Notes: generated from the sequence alone by a model not told the origin. DNA of 64,000 nt from Bacteroidaceae bacterium (GCA_017935785.1 JAGBGU010000003.1:1-64000); one strand, 5' to 3'; shown: positions 38,532-48,618, numbered from the stretch's first letter. Numbers and translations are program-made.

Positions 38532-39235
38532 AACTGCTAAGAACAGCCTTTGCAGCGGCCGCCATACTGCTCTGCACCAGTCTTTCCGCACAAGTGGGCG
38601 AACACCGCAGCGATTTTGCCGTGGGCGTTAACGGCGGCTACACACTGAACAAGGTTACGTTCAACCCCACCATCAAGCAAACGCTGCACGGAGGGCCCAC
38701 AATGGGCGTAACCCTGCGCTACACCTGCGAAAAGTACTTTGCCGTCTACTGTGCCCTGCAGGCCGAAATCAACTATGCACGCCTGGGATGGAAGGAACTG
38801 ATTGAAACCAGCACAGACACCTATTCGCGCGAGATGGACTACATACAGGTCCCCTTCTTTGCCCGACTGGCTCTTGGAAAGGAACGCGGCGGATTCCAAG
38901 GATTCCTGCTGCTCGGACCCCAAATAGGCTTCTGTATCGGCGACAAAGAGCGCAAGGGCGGCGAATGGAGCAACTATACACTCAGCCGCAGACCCAACGG
39001 AATCATCCAGCAGTACGGACTCGAGATAGACAACCGCTTCGAGTACGGCATTGCCGGCGGTCTAGGCGCAGAAGTCAGCACCAAGAGCGGCCACCGCTTT
39101 GCCATAGAAGGACGCTACTTTTACGGACTGAGCGACATTTTCGCCAACAGCAAGAAAGACCCCTTCGGCCGCAGCAACAACGGCACCATCTTTGCCAAAG
39201 TGGCCTATCTGTTCGATATAATCAAGACCAAGTAA
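38528..39235 (+). CDS. PorT-family outer-membrane beta-barrel protein
   Basis: 235 residues with signal peptide (LSAQV near residue 22). Amphipathic strands with aromatic girdles (VGVNGGYTLNKVTFNP; FFARLALGKERGGFQGFLLLGP; FEYGIAGGLGAEV) and a terminal FAKVAYLFDII strand are typical of the PorT/outer-membrane beta-barrel family of Bacteroidetes. Some members are components of type 9 secretion, but this one is not clearly PorT itself. Translationally coupled to the LysM gene. Confidence 0.85.
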   Translation: MKLLRTAFAAAAILLCTSLSAQVGEHRSDFAVGVNGGYTLNKVTFNPTIKQTLHGGPTMGVTLRYTCEKYFAVYCALQAEINYARLGWKELIETSTDTYSREMDYIQVPFFARLALGKERGGFQGFLLLGPQIGFCIGDKERKGGEWSNYTLSRRPNGIIQQYGLEIDNRFEYGIAGGLGAEVSTKSGHRFAIEGRYFYGLSDIFANSKKDPFGRSNNGTIFAKVAYLFDIIKTK

Positions 39236-39336
39236 CTTTTGTTGGGGGATACGGGAAGCGCCCAACAGTCATCTTTTTATCCGCTAATAGCCGATTCGCG
39301 TCTTCCAGACGCCCTCAATATGCGGTCGCATTATAA

Positions 39337-39362
39337 AGCCGGAGGCTTAAAAGCCCCCGGCT
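39337..39362 (+). terminator. hairpin between convergent genes, probable terminator
   Basis: AAGCCGG-AGGCTT and AAGCC-CCCGGCT form a stem with small internal mismatches. Followed by ATTCATTTT, so U-rich but not a clean run. Confidence 0.5.
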
Positions 39363-39452
39363 ATTCATTTTCCCGCCTTCCAGACGGTTTTTCGTTCATC
39401 ATTCCACGTTACGCCATACCGTGTCCCTACCATGAATTAAAAATGTTGTCCG

Positions 39453-39824
39453 CTACTTTCCTTTGCGGCGTGTGAGCAGGAAGGTGGTGCCGTCGTGCAG
39501 CAAGATTACAAGCAGCGTGGTAAGGAATATGTACAGCGCCTGGCGCATGAGGATGCGGGGGAAATAGGCGATGCGGGCCTCGTAGACCTGATCGCCTGTG
39601 GCTCCGCCACGTATGGAGTCGGCCACGGCGGGGCAATGGGTTGCCATGTCCTCGTCGTACCGCCATCCGCCCAGGGGCTCTTCCATAGTTATCTCTATGC
39701 CTTCCTTGGCGCGCGTGTCCACCGGCTTCTGCGTAAGGCCTATGGCGGCCGCCCACAGCAGGGGCAGCACCAACAGGAGTATCAGGCGGCGGGTAAGGCT
39801 CTTTCGGTTGTAGAACTGTTTCAT
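39453..39824 (-). CDS. small two-helix membrane protein in the sulfonation cluster
   Basis: 123 residues, not recognised. One helix near the N-terminus (about 14-32, LILLLVLPLLWAAAIGL) and one near the C-terminus (about 95-113, QALYIFLTTLLVILLH) bracket a soluble segment of about 60 residues that contains Cys and several acidic residues. It ends in a basic LTRRKGK tail. It lies 18 nt downstream of the sulfotransferase gene, as the last gene of the sulfonation operon, and could anchor or assist that enzyme; that is inference from position. Confidence 0.65.
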   Translation of the reverse strand: MKQFYNRKSLTRRLILLLVLPLLWAAAIGLTQKPVDTRAKEGIEITMEEPLGGWRYDEDMATHCPAVADSIRGGATGDQVYEARIAYFPRILMRQALYIFLTTLLVILLHDGTTFLLTRRKGK

Positions 39825-39842
39825 TGTGCTTACCGTTATGCG

Positions 39843-40952
39843 TTACAGGCGTTCGTATCCCCACTCGTCCAGCACCTGACCCCAGTGTTCGTTGACGAGG
39901 CTTACGGTACGGGGGTCGTAGGCGTACTTGTTCTTCTTGTATCCCTTCTTTCCGCCAATGTAGCCCGAGATGGCAGGGTGCGCCTCTTCCCATCCGGGCA
40001 GCTCCAGGTCGCGGTACATGCGCTTGGTCATGCCCAGCGCGTCCTGTTCAATGTCCTCGAACTTAACCTCGAACAGGTGTCCCTCGGGGATATGCTTCTT
40101 CTGCTCCTGATAGGCGCGGTACAGGTCCATGTAGATGCGCAGGATGTTCTGCTCCATCTGTTCCACGCTGATGGTGTGGAGTTGCAGGGGCTTTATGGTG
40201 TTGAGGAAGAAGTTGCGCGTGCTCTCGAAAACGGTGTAGGGATTGCGCATCAGATAGATGAAGCGTGCCTGGGGATACATCTCGAGCAGCGCCTTTATGC
40301 GTCCGGTGTGCGGAGGGTTCTTGCTCAGATACTGTGTGCCGCCGGTGTTCCACAGGGAGAGTTTCACCACGCGGTCGAAGGCATCCTTGAAGGCCTGCAA
40401 TTCCTCGGGGGTGATGTCCTTGAAGGTGAGATAGCGGTCGGCATACTCCTGCATACGTTCGGGGAAGAACCAGAAGTTGTAGTAGTTGAAGGGGCAGGAG
40501 TTGTTAATGGCGAACTCCTCCTCCTGCGGCAGGTCGGGCGCCAGTTCCATGTTGTCCGTGGGGCGCTTGTCCGGCATAAGCCATCCCATGGTGGGCTTGA
40601 AGAGACTCTGCATGGACATCATGAAATGGGGGAACACGGTCTGATAGGTGGTGGTGTAGCCAAAGTGCTTGTCCTGTGCAAAGATGTTGTGCAGGAACGT
40701 AGTTCCGCTGCGCCAGTGGCCCAGGATAAAGAGGGGGTCGTGCTCGAGCGGCTTTCCGGCCAGTTCCTTACGATACTTGCTTTCCTGCAGTCCGGCGCAG
40801 GTGCTGAGCAGGCGGCAGATACACTTGGTAAGGATATATTTTGTACGTTTCTGGGGGGCGATGTGCTGTCCGCGCACAACGGTCTTGAACGTTCTCCAGT
40901 CGGCCCCGACCAGTGTGTTTACGGGGAGTTTGCTAAATTCTAATAATCCCAT
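39843..40952 (-). CDS. PAPS-dependent sulfotransferase
   Basis: 369 residues, Sulfotransfer_1/3 type. The 5'-phosphosulfate-binding loop is GHWRSGTTFLHN (residues 78-89), and the 3'-phosphate-binding block is YLMRNPYTVFESTRNFF (about 230-246), with a later basic GGKKGYKKNKY near the C-terminus. The enzyme transfers a sulfonate from PAPS to an acceptor. From memory, a related Bacteroides cluster of sulfate activation genes with a sulfotransferase sulfonates steroids and cholesterol; the acceptor here is not shown by sequence. It follows cysN by 14 nt. Confidence 0.88.
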   Translation of the reverse strand: MGLLEFSKLPVNTLVGADWRTFKTVVRGQHIAPQKRTKYILTKCICRLLSTCAGLQESKYRKELAGKPLEHDPLFILGHWRSGTTFLHNIFAQDKHFGYTTTYQTVFPHFMMSMQSLFKPTMGWLMPDKRPTDNMELAPDLPQEEEFAINNSCPFNYYNFWFFPERMQEYADRYLTFKDITPEELQAFKDAFDRVVKLSLWNTGGTQYLSKNPPHTGRIKALLEMYPQARFIYLMRNPYTVFESTRNFFLNTIKPLQLHTISVEQMEQNILRIYMDLYRAYQEQKKHIPEGHLFEVKFEDIEQDALGMTKRMYRDLELPGWEEAHPAISGYIGGKKGYKKNKYAYDPRTVSLVNEHWGQVLDEWGYERL

Positions 40953-40966
40953 GGATATATAATCTG

Positions 40967-42397
40967 TTATTTGACAATCTTAATTTCCAGACCCTGGCGC
41001 GAGAGTTCCCTCACCACTTTCTCCACCACGTGCTGCTGCTCGGCGGTAATGCCCAGTTTGGAAAGTTCGAGCACGGGCAGCGCATCATAAGCCTCGTCAT
41101 CGGACTCGATGGGGCGGACAATCATGCCCACCGCACTGGTGTTGTTGGTAATGGGGTCGATGAGCACGAAGTTGCCGGTGGCCCTGTTCTGCGCATAGGA
41201 GTCGAAGAAGAGGGTCTTGGCCGTGGTGATGCGCACGCTGGCAATCTCGTTAAGACGGAGGTCGGCTCCCTCGAGGTGCTCCATTGTATTCACATCCACA
41301 CGGTAGTCTACGGCATCCACCGTTGCACGGGTGGTATTGGTATTGTGCTTCAGGAAGAACTGCTTTCCGCGGTTCATGGGTTCCTCGTCCATCCACACCA
41401 GCATGGTCTCGAACTGGCGGCCAATGTGTGGCAGATTGTCCGGATGAACCAGCATCTCGCCGCGCGAAATGTCTATCTCGTCCTCCAGCGTAATCGTTAC
41501 GCACTGGGGACAGAAGGCTTCCTGCAGTTCGCCCTCATAGGTAACGATGCTCTTCACGTGGCTTCGCTTCATGCTGGGCAGGGCCACAATCTCGTCGCCC
41601 TTGCGCACCATGCCGCTGGCAACCTTGGCACAGAAGCCGCGGAAGTCCAGATTGGGACGCAGCACATACTGCACAGGATAGCGGAAATCCTGCATGTTAC
41701 GGTCGAGATGGATGGGCACGGTCTCCAGAAAATCGAGCAGCGACGGGCCCTTGTACCAGGGAGTGCGGTTGCTCTTCTCCACGACATTGTCGCCGTCAAG
41801 TGCACTCAGGGGGAAGCAGGTAACGTCCTCTATGCCCAGGCGCGAGGTCAGTTCCAGATACTCATCGGTAATGGCTCTGAACACCTTTTCATCGAACTGT
41901 ACCAGGTCCATCTTGTTTACGGCCAGTACGATGTGCTTGATGCCGAGAAGGCTTACCAGATAGGTGTGGCGGCGGGTCTGGGTGATTACTCCAGTACGCG
42001 CATCGACCAAAATGATGGCCAGATTGGCGGTAGAGCCTCCGGTAATCATGTTGCGGGTGTACTGTTCGTGCCCCGGCGTGTCTGCAATGATAAACTTTCG
42101 TGCATTGGTACTGAAATAGCGGTACGCCACGTCAATGGTTATACCCTCTTCGCGCTCGGCCTTTAGTCCGTCCAGCAACAGGGCATAGTCAATCTGTCCC
42201 GCACCGGCATTGCCCACACGCTTGCTATCGCGCTCCAAGGCGGTGAGCTGGTCCTCGTAAAGTTTCTTGCTGTCAAAAAGCAGACGGCCAATCAGCGTAC
42301 TCTTTCCGTCGTCCACGCTTCCGGCAGTGAGCAGGCGGAGCAGGTCCTTTTTCTCATCGGCATCGAGAAATGCCTTTATATCCAATGATTTGTCCAT
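40967..42397 (-). CDS. cysN: sulfate adenylyltransferase subunit 1 (GTPase)
   Basis: 476 residues. An EF-Tu-like GTPase: [18 protein letters not shown] (G1), [12 protein letters not shown] (G3), NKMDL (G4), with domains II and III after about residue 240. It drives the CysD reaction (ATP plus sulfate to APS) by GTP hydrolysis. No APS kinase is fused to it; CysC is encoded separately. It is 21 nt downstream of cysD and the sulfotransferase follows. Confidence 0.95.
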   Translation of the reverse strand: MDKSLDIKAFLDADEKKDLLRLLTAGSVDDGKSTLIGRLLFDSKKLYEDQLTALERDSKRVGNAGAGQIDYALLLDGLKAEREEGITIDVAYRYFSTNARKFIIADTPGHEQYTRNMITGGSTANLAIILVDARTGVITQTRRHTYLVSLLGIKHIVLAVNKMDLVQFDEKVFRAITDEYLELTSRLGIEDVTCFPLSALDGDNVVEKSNRTPWYKGPSLLDFLETVPIHLDRNMQDFRYPVQYVLRPNLDFRGFCAKVASGMVRKGDEIVALPSMKRSHVKSIVTYEGELQEAFCPQCVTITLEDEIDISRGEMLVHPDNLPHIGRQFETMLVWMDEEPMNRGKQFFLKHNTNTTRATVDAVDYRVDVNTMEHLEGADLRLNEIASVRITTAKTLFFDSYAQNRATGNFVLIDPITNNTSAVGMIVRPIESDDEAYDALPVLELSKLGITAEQQHVVEKVVRELSRQGLEIKIVK

Positions 42398-42418
42398 AAT
42401 CTATCCTAATGTCAAGTT

Positions 42419-43327
42419 TTAAAAATAGCCCTCGCGTTTCTTCTGCTCCATACTAGCCTCCTGGTCGAAGTCGATAACGCGTGTGGTGCGCTCGCTTTTG
42501 GTGGTGGTCATCATATCCTCCACAATCTCCTCAATGGTGGCGGCAGAACTTTCCACCGCACCGGTCAGCGGCCAGCATCCCAATGTACGGAAACGCACCA
42601 GACGGTTGTGAACCTGGGGCAAAAGTTCCTTGGGCAGACGTTCATCATCGGCCATAATCAGATTGCCGTCGATTTCCACTACGGGACGCTCCTTGGCATA
42701 ATAAAGGGGAACGATGGGAATGTTCTCCAGGCGGATATACTGCCAGATGTCAAGTTCGGTCCAGTTACTCAGGGGGAACACACGTATGCTCTCTCCCTTA
42801 TGCACACGGCTATTATAGATGTCCCACAGTTCGGGGCGCTGGTTCTTGGGGTCCCACTGCTGGAACTGGTCGCGGAAGGAGAAAATACGCTCCTTGGCGC
42901 GTGATTTTTCCTCATCGCGGCGCGCACCGCCGAACGCAGCGTCAAACTTATATTTATTGAGCGCATCCAACAGGGCCTTTGTCTTCATCAGGTCGGTGTG
43001 TACCTTGCTGCCGTGTGTGAAAGGTCCCACCCCGGCATTGAAAGCCTCTTCATTGCTTTCCACAATGAGGTTCCATCCGTGCTGTCTGGCATAATTGTCG
43101 CGGAATTCTATCATCTCGCGGAATTTCCACCGGGAATCAATGTGCATCAGCGGAAAGGGTACTTTGCCCGGCGCAAACGCCTTTTCGGCCAGACGCACCA
43201 TTACGCTGCTGTCCTTGCCGATACTGTAAAGCATCACCGGATTTTCAAATTCGGCAGCCACCTCGCGTATAATATGTATACTCTCTGCCTCAAGTTCTTG
43301 AAGATGTGATATGTTATATGTTGACAT
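42419..43327 (-). CDS. cysD: sulfate adenylyltransferase subunit 2
   Basis: 302 residues. PP-loop ATP pyrophosphatase fold with [17 protein letters not shown], the [13 protein letters not shown] segment and the C-terminal EGYF ending usual for CysD. It catalyses adenylyl transfer to sulfate with CysN. Length is normal. A 68-nt gap separates it from cysC upstream. Confidence 0.95.
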   Translation of the reverse strand: MSTYNISHLQELEAESIHIIREVAAEFENPVMLYSIGKDSSVMVRLAEKAFAPGKVPFPLMHIDSRWKFREMIEFRDNYARQHGWNLIVESNEEAFNAGVGPFTHGSKVHTDLMKTKALLDALNKYKFDAAFGGARRDEEKSRAKERIFSFRDQFQQWDPKNQRPELWDIYNSRVHKGESIRVFPLSNWTELDIWQYIRLENIPIVPLYYAKERPVVEIDGNLIMADDERLPKELLPQVHNRLVRFRTLGCWPLTGAVESSAATIEEIVEDMMTTTKSERTTRVIDFDQEASMEQKKREGYF

Positions 43328-43395
43328 AATGATAAATATTTTCTTAAACGACTAAACGCGGCGCCAGCCAAACTGCCGTGCCACAGAAAAGGCCT

Positions 43396-43992
43396 TTAAA
43401 GCCCGGATTTTGCCAATATAAGCTGCAACACTTTGTCCACACTTTCCTGAAGGGACAAGGCGCTGGTGTCTATATCCAGATCGGGAGACAAGGGAGCCTC
43501 GAAAGGCGCACTGACGCCGGTAAAGTCCTTAACCTCGCCACGACGGGCACGGGCATAAAGTCCCTTCACATCCCTACGCTCGCATTCTTCAATGGGAGTA
43601 CTCACAAAGACTTCCAGAAAATCTTCCGTCCCTACAATCTCTCTCGCCATCCTGCGGATGTCCCGGGTGGGGCTTACAAAACATGCCAGCGTTACCACAC
43701 CGGTCTGTACAAACAGTTTTCCGATTTCAGCAATGCGCCGGATATTCTCTGTGCGGTCTTCGGCTGAAAAGCCAAGATTGTTATTGATACCGGCACGGAT
43801 ATTGTCTCCGTCCAATATGCGGCAAAGGATACCCCTGGAATGTAACTCGCGTTCAACTCCAAGCGCAACTGTACTTTTTCCGCTTCCGCTCAAACCCGTA
43901 AACCAGACTAACACACCACGCTGACGAAGGAGGTTTTCCTTATCAGAACGACTCATCATTTTATCGTATATGGGATATATGTTCTCTGCCAT
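43396..43992 (-). CDS. cysC: adenylylsulfate kinase
   Basis: 198 residues. P-loop [13 protein letters not shown] (about residues 34-46), DGDNIRAGINNNLGFS, and the ISPTRDIRRMA-type region with ECERRDVKGLYARARRGEVKDFTG. It phosphorylates APS to PAPS. In the absence of cysH, cysI or cysJ nearby, the PAPS is most simply used by the sulfotransferase two genes downstream. Confidence 0.95.
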   Translation of the reverse strand: MAENIYPIYDKMMSRSDKENLLRQRGVLVWFTGLSGSGKSTVALGVERELHSRGILCRILDGDNIRAGINNNLGFSAEDRTENIRRIAEIGKLFVQTGVVTLACFVSPTRDIRRMAREIVGTEDFLEVFVSTPIEECERRDVKGLYARARRGEVKDFTGVSAPFEAPLSPDLDIDTSALSLQESVDKVLQLILAKSGL

Positions 43993-44020
43993 AATTGTGC
44001 TTACTTTCTATAATTAGCTG

Positions 44021-44028
44021 CAAAATTA
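44021..44028 (-). promoter_or_regulatory. -7 element before cysC
   Basis: TAATTTTG on the minus strand, 29 nt before cysC. No -33 TTG is present. cysC may therefore have its own promoter in addition to read-through from the permease gene. Confidence 0.5.
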
Positions 44029-44100
44029 GCTAAAAATATTGACTTTATCACTCATAGCGATAAAAAAGACCAAAAAGAGAGACAATAACACGCTGTCTCT

Positions 44101-45663
44101 CTAATTGTAGAACAAAGGTATCAGAAATACGCTGATGAAGAATACAATCAGATTGAGCGGCAGGCCCACACGCACAAAGTCGACAAACTTGTATCCTCCC
44201 ACACCCTGGACTATCAGATTGGTCTGGTACCCTATTGGGGTACTAAACGACGCACTTGCCGCAAAACAGATGCAAATGAAGAAGGGCATGGGATCACAAC
44301 CGAGTTGGTTGCTTAATCCCACGGCAAGGGGAAAGGCAAGTGCAGCAGCCGCATTGTTGGTGATAAGTTCCGTAAACAGATTGGTGATAATGTACATGGC
44401 GGCCAACATAATGTAAATCCCGTTATCGGAATTCCGTGCGTGCTCGGCCAGTGCGATGATATAGCCTGCGACCATATCGGCAAAACCGCTGTTTATCATT
44501 CCCTTGCTTATTCCGAAAGCGCAAGCGATGGTAATCAGTACATCCCATGAAATGAACTTGGTATACTTGCGAGTATTGAACATTCCCGTCCATGCCATTA
44601 TCACAGTGGTAATGCAGGCAAAAAAGAACATGTCCAACTTTACATTAGGAAAGACATTCTTCACAAACGGCAGTTCGCCGAAAGTGGCTCCCAAAATCAT
44701 CAGCGCCAAAAGTATCAGGGCAAAATACTTCTTCCGGTTTCCCATTGGAGGCTCAGCATCGCCCACCTTGTTTATCATCCAAAAGACGCGACTGTCCCCC
44801 CATGTTGGCAGAAAGGTGTCATCGGCGTCCACAATAAGAGTGTCTTCTTTTGTAAGAGGCATATTCATCCAGTCACCCCGAAGCGTGGTACCGCTTCTTC
44901 TGATGGCACGGACATGAGCACCATAATGGCGATAAAAATCGAACTTGTGCAAAGTCTTACCAAGACCCGGGAAACGGGTGCTCAGCATCACTTCAAGGCG
45001 TTGCATACCGGGTTGCTGGTCTCCTTCCTCGGTTTCCTGTTCACTTTTCCTGGTATTAGGGAGCAGACGCGGGGCTACCAATATCAGATAAGACAGACCG
45101 GCAATCAATACGAAAATCCCAATCTTGCTAAGTTCAAACATGGACAGGCCATTAAATCCAGCATCCTGAATCATTCCATCCACAACCAGATTGGTGCTTG
45201 TGCCAATCAGCGTACACATACCGCCTAAGATGGTTGCATAACTCAACGGTATGAGAAATTTGGTGGGTGACAAATGCATCTTTTGCGCCCAGTTCTTAAT
45301 CATCGGCGCAAAAATAACCACAACGGGTGTGTTATTCAGAAAAGCAGAAAGAAACGAGATGGCCGGCAAAAAACGAAAGTTGGCCTTTGAGACCGTACAG
45401 TTCTTTAGCGGCAGCAACGCATATATTATTCTCTCCAGTATTCCGCTTTTGCGTACTCCCTCGCTCACAAGGTAAAGAAGCGCCACTGTTATCATACCTT
45501 TGTTGGCAAATCCTTCGAGGGCTTCTTTGGGTTCTAATATATTGCCGCACAACATCAGTACTACGGCAGAGAACATTATCAATCCTGGGCGGAGCTTGTC
45601 GGCTATTAGCGCGGCAAGCATCAGCACCAGGATGAAAAAGACATACAGTATTGAAAAGTTCAT
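44101..45663 (-). CDS. SLC13-type sulfate/anion permease with RCK_C domain
   Basis: 520 residues with about 11 membrane helices. The halves carry SFLSAFLNNTPVVVIFAPM and the second NNAAAALAFPLAVGL (NNT-type motifs of the ArsB/NhaD and SLC13 superfamily). Between them, at about residues 225-285, a soluble RCK_C-like (TrkA-C) domain with RFPGLGKTLHKFDF and DTLIVDADD is inserted. These proteins commonly import sulfate. It lies upstream of cysC in the same direction, 108 nt away, suggesting sulfate uptake for the pathway. Confidence 0.85.
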   Translation of the reverse strand: MNFSILYVFFILVLMLAALIADKLRPGLIMFSAVVLMLCGNILEPKEALEGFANKGMITVALLYLVSEGVRKSGILERIIYALLPLKNCTVSKANFRFLPAISFLSAFLNNTPVVVIFAPMIKNWAQKMHLSPTKFLIPLSYATILGGMCTLIGTSTNLVVDGMIQDAGFNGLSMFELSKIGIFVLIAGLSYLILVAPRLLPNTRKSEQETEEGDQQPGMQRLEVMLSTRFPGLGKTLHKFDFYRHYGAHVRAIRRSGTTLRGDWMNMPLTKEDTLIVDADDTFLPTWGDSRVFWMINKVGDAEPPMGNRKKYFALILLALMILGATFGELPFVKNVFPNVKLDMFFFACITTVIMAWTGMFNTRKYTKFISWDVLITIACAFGISKGMINSGFADMVAGYIIALAEHARNSDNGIYIMLAAMYIITNLFTELITNNAAAALAFPLAVGLSNQLGCDPMPFFICICFAASASFSTPIGYQTNLIVQGVGGYKFVDFVRVGLPLNLIVFFISVFLIPLFYN

Positions 45664-45714
45664 CGTTTCAAATCGGAAACCGGATTACGTATTTCCACAC
45701 ATATTTCATTTATA

Positions 45715-48513
45715 TCAGAGAACCACCTTGACACCATTCACAACATAAATGCCATGAGGAAGTCCGTAAAGGGCTCTGTTAGAGGGCACGGACTTACGTA
45801 CAAGACGACCACTGATATCATACACATCCACCATGAGGCTGGATTCGGGCACGATTTCCTCAATTGAATTTCCGTCAAGATTTGTATATTCACCATTCTT
45901 ATAGCTAACGATTCCGTGTGATTCGTCAAGCAAGGGGAATTTGTCTTCTCCCAAATGCTGGAACCATGTGGGTGTGGTTGATGTATTGTCATTCAACAAC
46001 CAGCAGACGCTACCAGTGGCAAACAAATCTGCAGAACGCTCCATACAAAGAGAGGTCACACCTTTTTTAGTTCCAACCAGATTATCCAGACCTTCCAGAC
46101 TGAAACAACGGAACATCTGGCTACCGGAATGCAGATATCCTGCCAAGGCTCCGCGGTTGGCGGCATTTCCTGAGGTCTTTACGATAGAGCTTGAAACATA
46201 ACAGTGATCCACACTTGCAGGCTTGCTTGCCGATACGCTACTTCCGATCAAACCGCCAACAGTTCCTGACACACGGATGATTCCGGAATAATAGGAGTCA
46301 GAAAGGGTTCCGTAAAGTTTGCCGACAAGTCCTCCGGCATCATTTGAAGCGCTGGAAAGATTAACCTTACTGTAACAATTGCTGATGGTTGTGGGAGTAT
46401 TTCCCTGACAACTACCCACCAAGGTTCCCGTATGTTCTGCATAAGAAACATTCTGAACGATGGTTCCGCTCTCCAGTCCGATATTCTTGATAGTGGCGCC
46501 TTCTGTTGTTCCGAACATCATACAGCCTACGTTCTTGAGCACATGGCCTTGACCGTCGAACGTACCTCTATAGGGGAATACAACAGAACCGATTGGCACA
46601 AGACGTGAACGGTATGCAAGCAGATTCAGGTCGGCTGTCAGTTTGGCGTTTGCGAATACCATACCATTGCTGACATTCTTTGCAAAATCTACCAAATCCG
46701 CAGCAGAAGCAATTTCAAACGTCTTTCCGTATCCGTCATCTATCGGACCTTCCTTATACATCAGTTTTTCATCTATCCATTCAATGCGCTTTCCTATATA
46801 GTCCTTTAAAAACTTTATTTCCTCTGCGTAGGTTGCAGGCACACGGGGATTCTGATGAACGACCTTGCTCAATATTTTCCAGCGGGTGAAATTCAATTGC
46901 TGAGACTGGTCTAATACCTGTGCAGTGCTGTCCACATAAGCAAACAAGGACTCTTTGCTGAATGATCCGTTATCACGCAACTTTTTCCACATTGTCCGCA
47001 AATCCTGGAATGCTTTGGGGTCATTCAGAATACGGGTAACAAATGACTTCATCTGCCCGGCTGCTGATCCGCTGTTGTATATCCAATTGCTGTGACCATT
47101 GATTGGATAAATACGCTGGTCGTTTTCAAAAGCCAAATCAAAGTCCCAACATGGGGCAACATGGAAGATATTCTCATTTCGGTCCTTATACATATACACA
47201 CTCCAATAAGTGTCCATATTACCGGAAAATTCACCCACAACAAAATGCTTCAGGAAACTCTCCAAATCAAGCATGCTTCTATAGCCATTCACTTCGTCTG
47301 TATAGTCACTGGCAAAGACTTTGTTTTCCATTTGACTGAAGAAGTTCTTGATGTAATTATACTGTGCGGGGACAATGCCATCTTCATCCGGTTCCTTAAT
47401 GGTTACCGGAGTACCCCTGCTACTGGTAAACCAGGATTGTGATGGTTCATTATGGGCATAGGCATCCACCTCAATAAGATATCCACCGGTAATCAGAGGA
47501 TCTTCAGTATCAGAAGGTTCCATTTCTGTGATGGGGACACGGTTCGGATCAATGGTAATCTGGTCGCACAATTGATAACAGCCTTGGTACTCTCCGTTCA
47601 TTATCACATCCACAGGTTGGCACCATACGGTATAGGGGGCTTGCAGTCGACGGCTCAATTCAAATGCCATTATATTACGCATCAGGGATTTGTCGCCGTA
47701 ATTGTTAATCAAAGTCCATTTCTTAGCCTTGGCGGGACTTTCCAGCTTACCGTCCTTCATCATGCGATGACTCTTACCGTCGTTAAACTTAATTCTATAA
47801 GGTTTTTTTTCAAAACCGGCCGAAGCATTACCACGTACTCGGGTCAGGACGGGATATTCTTGGATAAGTGTACCTTCATCGTAAATGATGCAAACGTTTG
47901 ATTCAAAATCCTGTCCTTTGCTTTGAGGGTTCCTTCCATTATAAGTATGTATGCTTACCGTGGGAAGATTGGTTATCTGATAGAACTTTGAATCGTCTCC
48001 TACACCTTCATAGCCATAGAATTCCAACTCGGCCAAATAACAGCGTGAGTCATTTGTTCCGACATAACGTACATAACGGAATCCGCGGCTCACGTTTACA
48101 TCGGCATAATGCATCTTGTTTATGGCAGAAGCTTCAGTATTCATGAACAAAGGCACGGCATCCAGGAAATTTGGGTCATTGGCTCCTTCAAAAAGAGCAA
48201 GCACACTACGTCCAGGACCTTGGTCATGGGCACGGGGCGACCATCCTACCTTGGTAATGACGTGAGGCGTACCCAAATCCAGACCGACCCACGTATTGCT
48301 TCTGTCGTAAGAGGCAAAAAACGTATTGAAATCCCCATCAAAGACGTTAGCCTTGTTATTGACGGTGGTAGACTGGTTGCCTGTTGAATAATCCACACTA
48401 TATTTTGTTCCGATAATGCTTCCGGACAACTTTACAGAACTCTGTGCCAACAAGTTAGAAGACAAAAGGCTCAAACAAACCAATGTGGCTATTTTCAGGT
48501 ATGAATGTTTCAT
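45715..48513 (-). CDS. secreted CotH-domain protein with discoidin-like and GLUG regions
   Basis: 932 residues. Signal peptide (about 1-24), F5/8C discoidin-like sandwich (about 30-170; ANVFDGDFNTFFASYDRSN, WVGLDLGTPHVITKVGW), CotH kinase fold (about 190-580; TRVRGNASAGFEKKPYRIKF, LINNYGDKSLMRN, CWDFDLAFEND), GLUG-repeat region (about 640-830; AGGLVGKLYGTLSDSYYSG) and a C-terminal sorting domain of the type 9 secretion kind (about 885-932; VDVYDISGRLVRKSV). Surface export is expected; the substrate of the CotH kinase is unknown. It precedes the permease gene by 51 nt. Confidence 0.88.
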   Translation of the reverse strand: MKHSYLKIATLVCLSLLSSNLLAQSSVKLSGSIIGTKYSVDYSTGNQSTTVNNKANVFDGDFNTFFASYDRSNTWVGLDLGTPHVITKVGWSPRAHDQGPGRSVLALFEGANDPNFLDAVPLFMNTEASAINKMHYADVNVSRGFRYVRYVGTNDSRCYLAELEFYGYEGVGDDSKFYQITNLPTVSIHTYNGRNPQSKGQDFESNVCIIYDEGTLIQEYPVLTRVRGNASAGFEKKPYRIKFNDGKSHRMMKDGKLESPAKAKKWTLINNYGDKSLMRNIMAFELSRRLQAPYTVWCQPVDVIMNGEYQGCYQLCDQITIDPNRVPITEMEPSDTEDPLITGGYLIEVDAYAHNEPSQSWFTSSRGTPVTIKEPDEDGIVPAQYNYIKNFFSQMENKVFASDYTDEVNGYRSMLDLESFLKHFVVGEFSGNMDTYWSVYMYKDRNENIFHVAPCWDFDLAFENDQRIYPINGHSNWIYNSGSAAGQMKSFVTRILNDPKAFQDLRTMWKKLRDNGSFSKESLFAYVDSTAQVLDQSQQLNFTRWKILSKVVHQNPRVPATYAEEIKFLKDYIGKRIEWIDEKLMYKEGPIDDGYGKTFEIASAADLVDFAKNVSNGMVFANAKLTADLNLLAYRSRLVPIGSVVFPYRGTFDGQGHVLKNVGCMMFGTTEGATIKNIGLESGTIVQNVSYAEHTGTLVGSCQGNTPTTISNCYSKVNLSSASNDAGGLVGKLYGTLSDSYYSGIIRVSGTVGGLIGSSVSASKPASVDHCYVSSSIVKTSGNAANRGALAGYLHSGSQMFRCFSLEGLDNLVGTKKGVTSLCMERSADLFATGSVCWLLNDNTSTTPTWFQHLGEDKFPLLDESHGIVSYKNGEYTNLDGNSIEEIVPESSLMVDVYDISGRLVRKSVPSNRALYGLPHGIYVVNGVKVVL

Positions 48514-48541
48514 TTTATTGAGTTTATTATGTTAATCTGTG

Positions 48542-48549
48542 CAAAGATA
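48542..48549 (-). promoter_or_regulatory. -7 element of the CotH gene
   Basis: TATCTTTG on the minus strand, 28 nt before the start codon; no clear -33 element. Confidence 0.55.
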
Positions 48550-48618
48550 TATCAAATAATGCAAACCTAAGTGCTGAAAAATGTGAAAAAAAACTAATTG
48601 AAGGTTTTCGGAAAAATA

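Noticed and set aside
39427-39993. 188-codon minus-strand frame over the small membrane protein gene
   Set aside because: Pro/Arg/His-rich reading with no helices; the overlapping 123-codon frame has normal membrane helices and clear spacing from the sulfotransferase.
39495-40943. 482-codon plus-strand frame across the sulfotransferase
   Set aside because: Shadow of the sulfotransferase and its neighbour, which have clear motifs on the minus strand.
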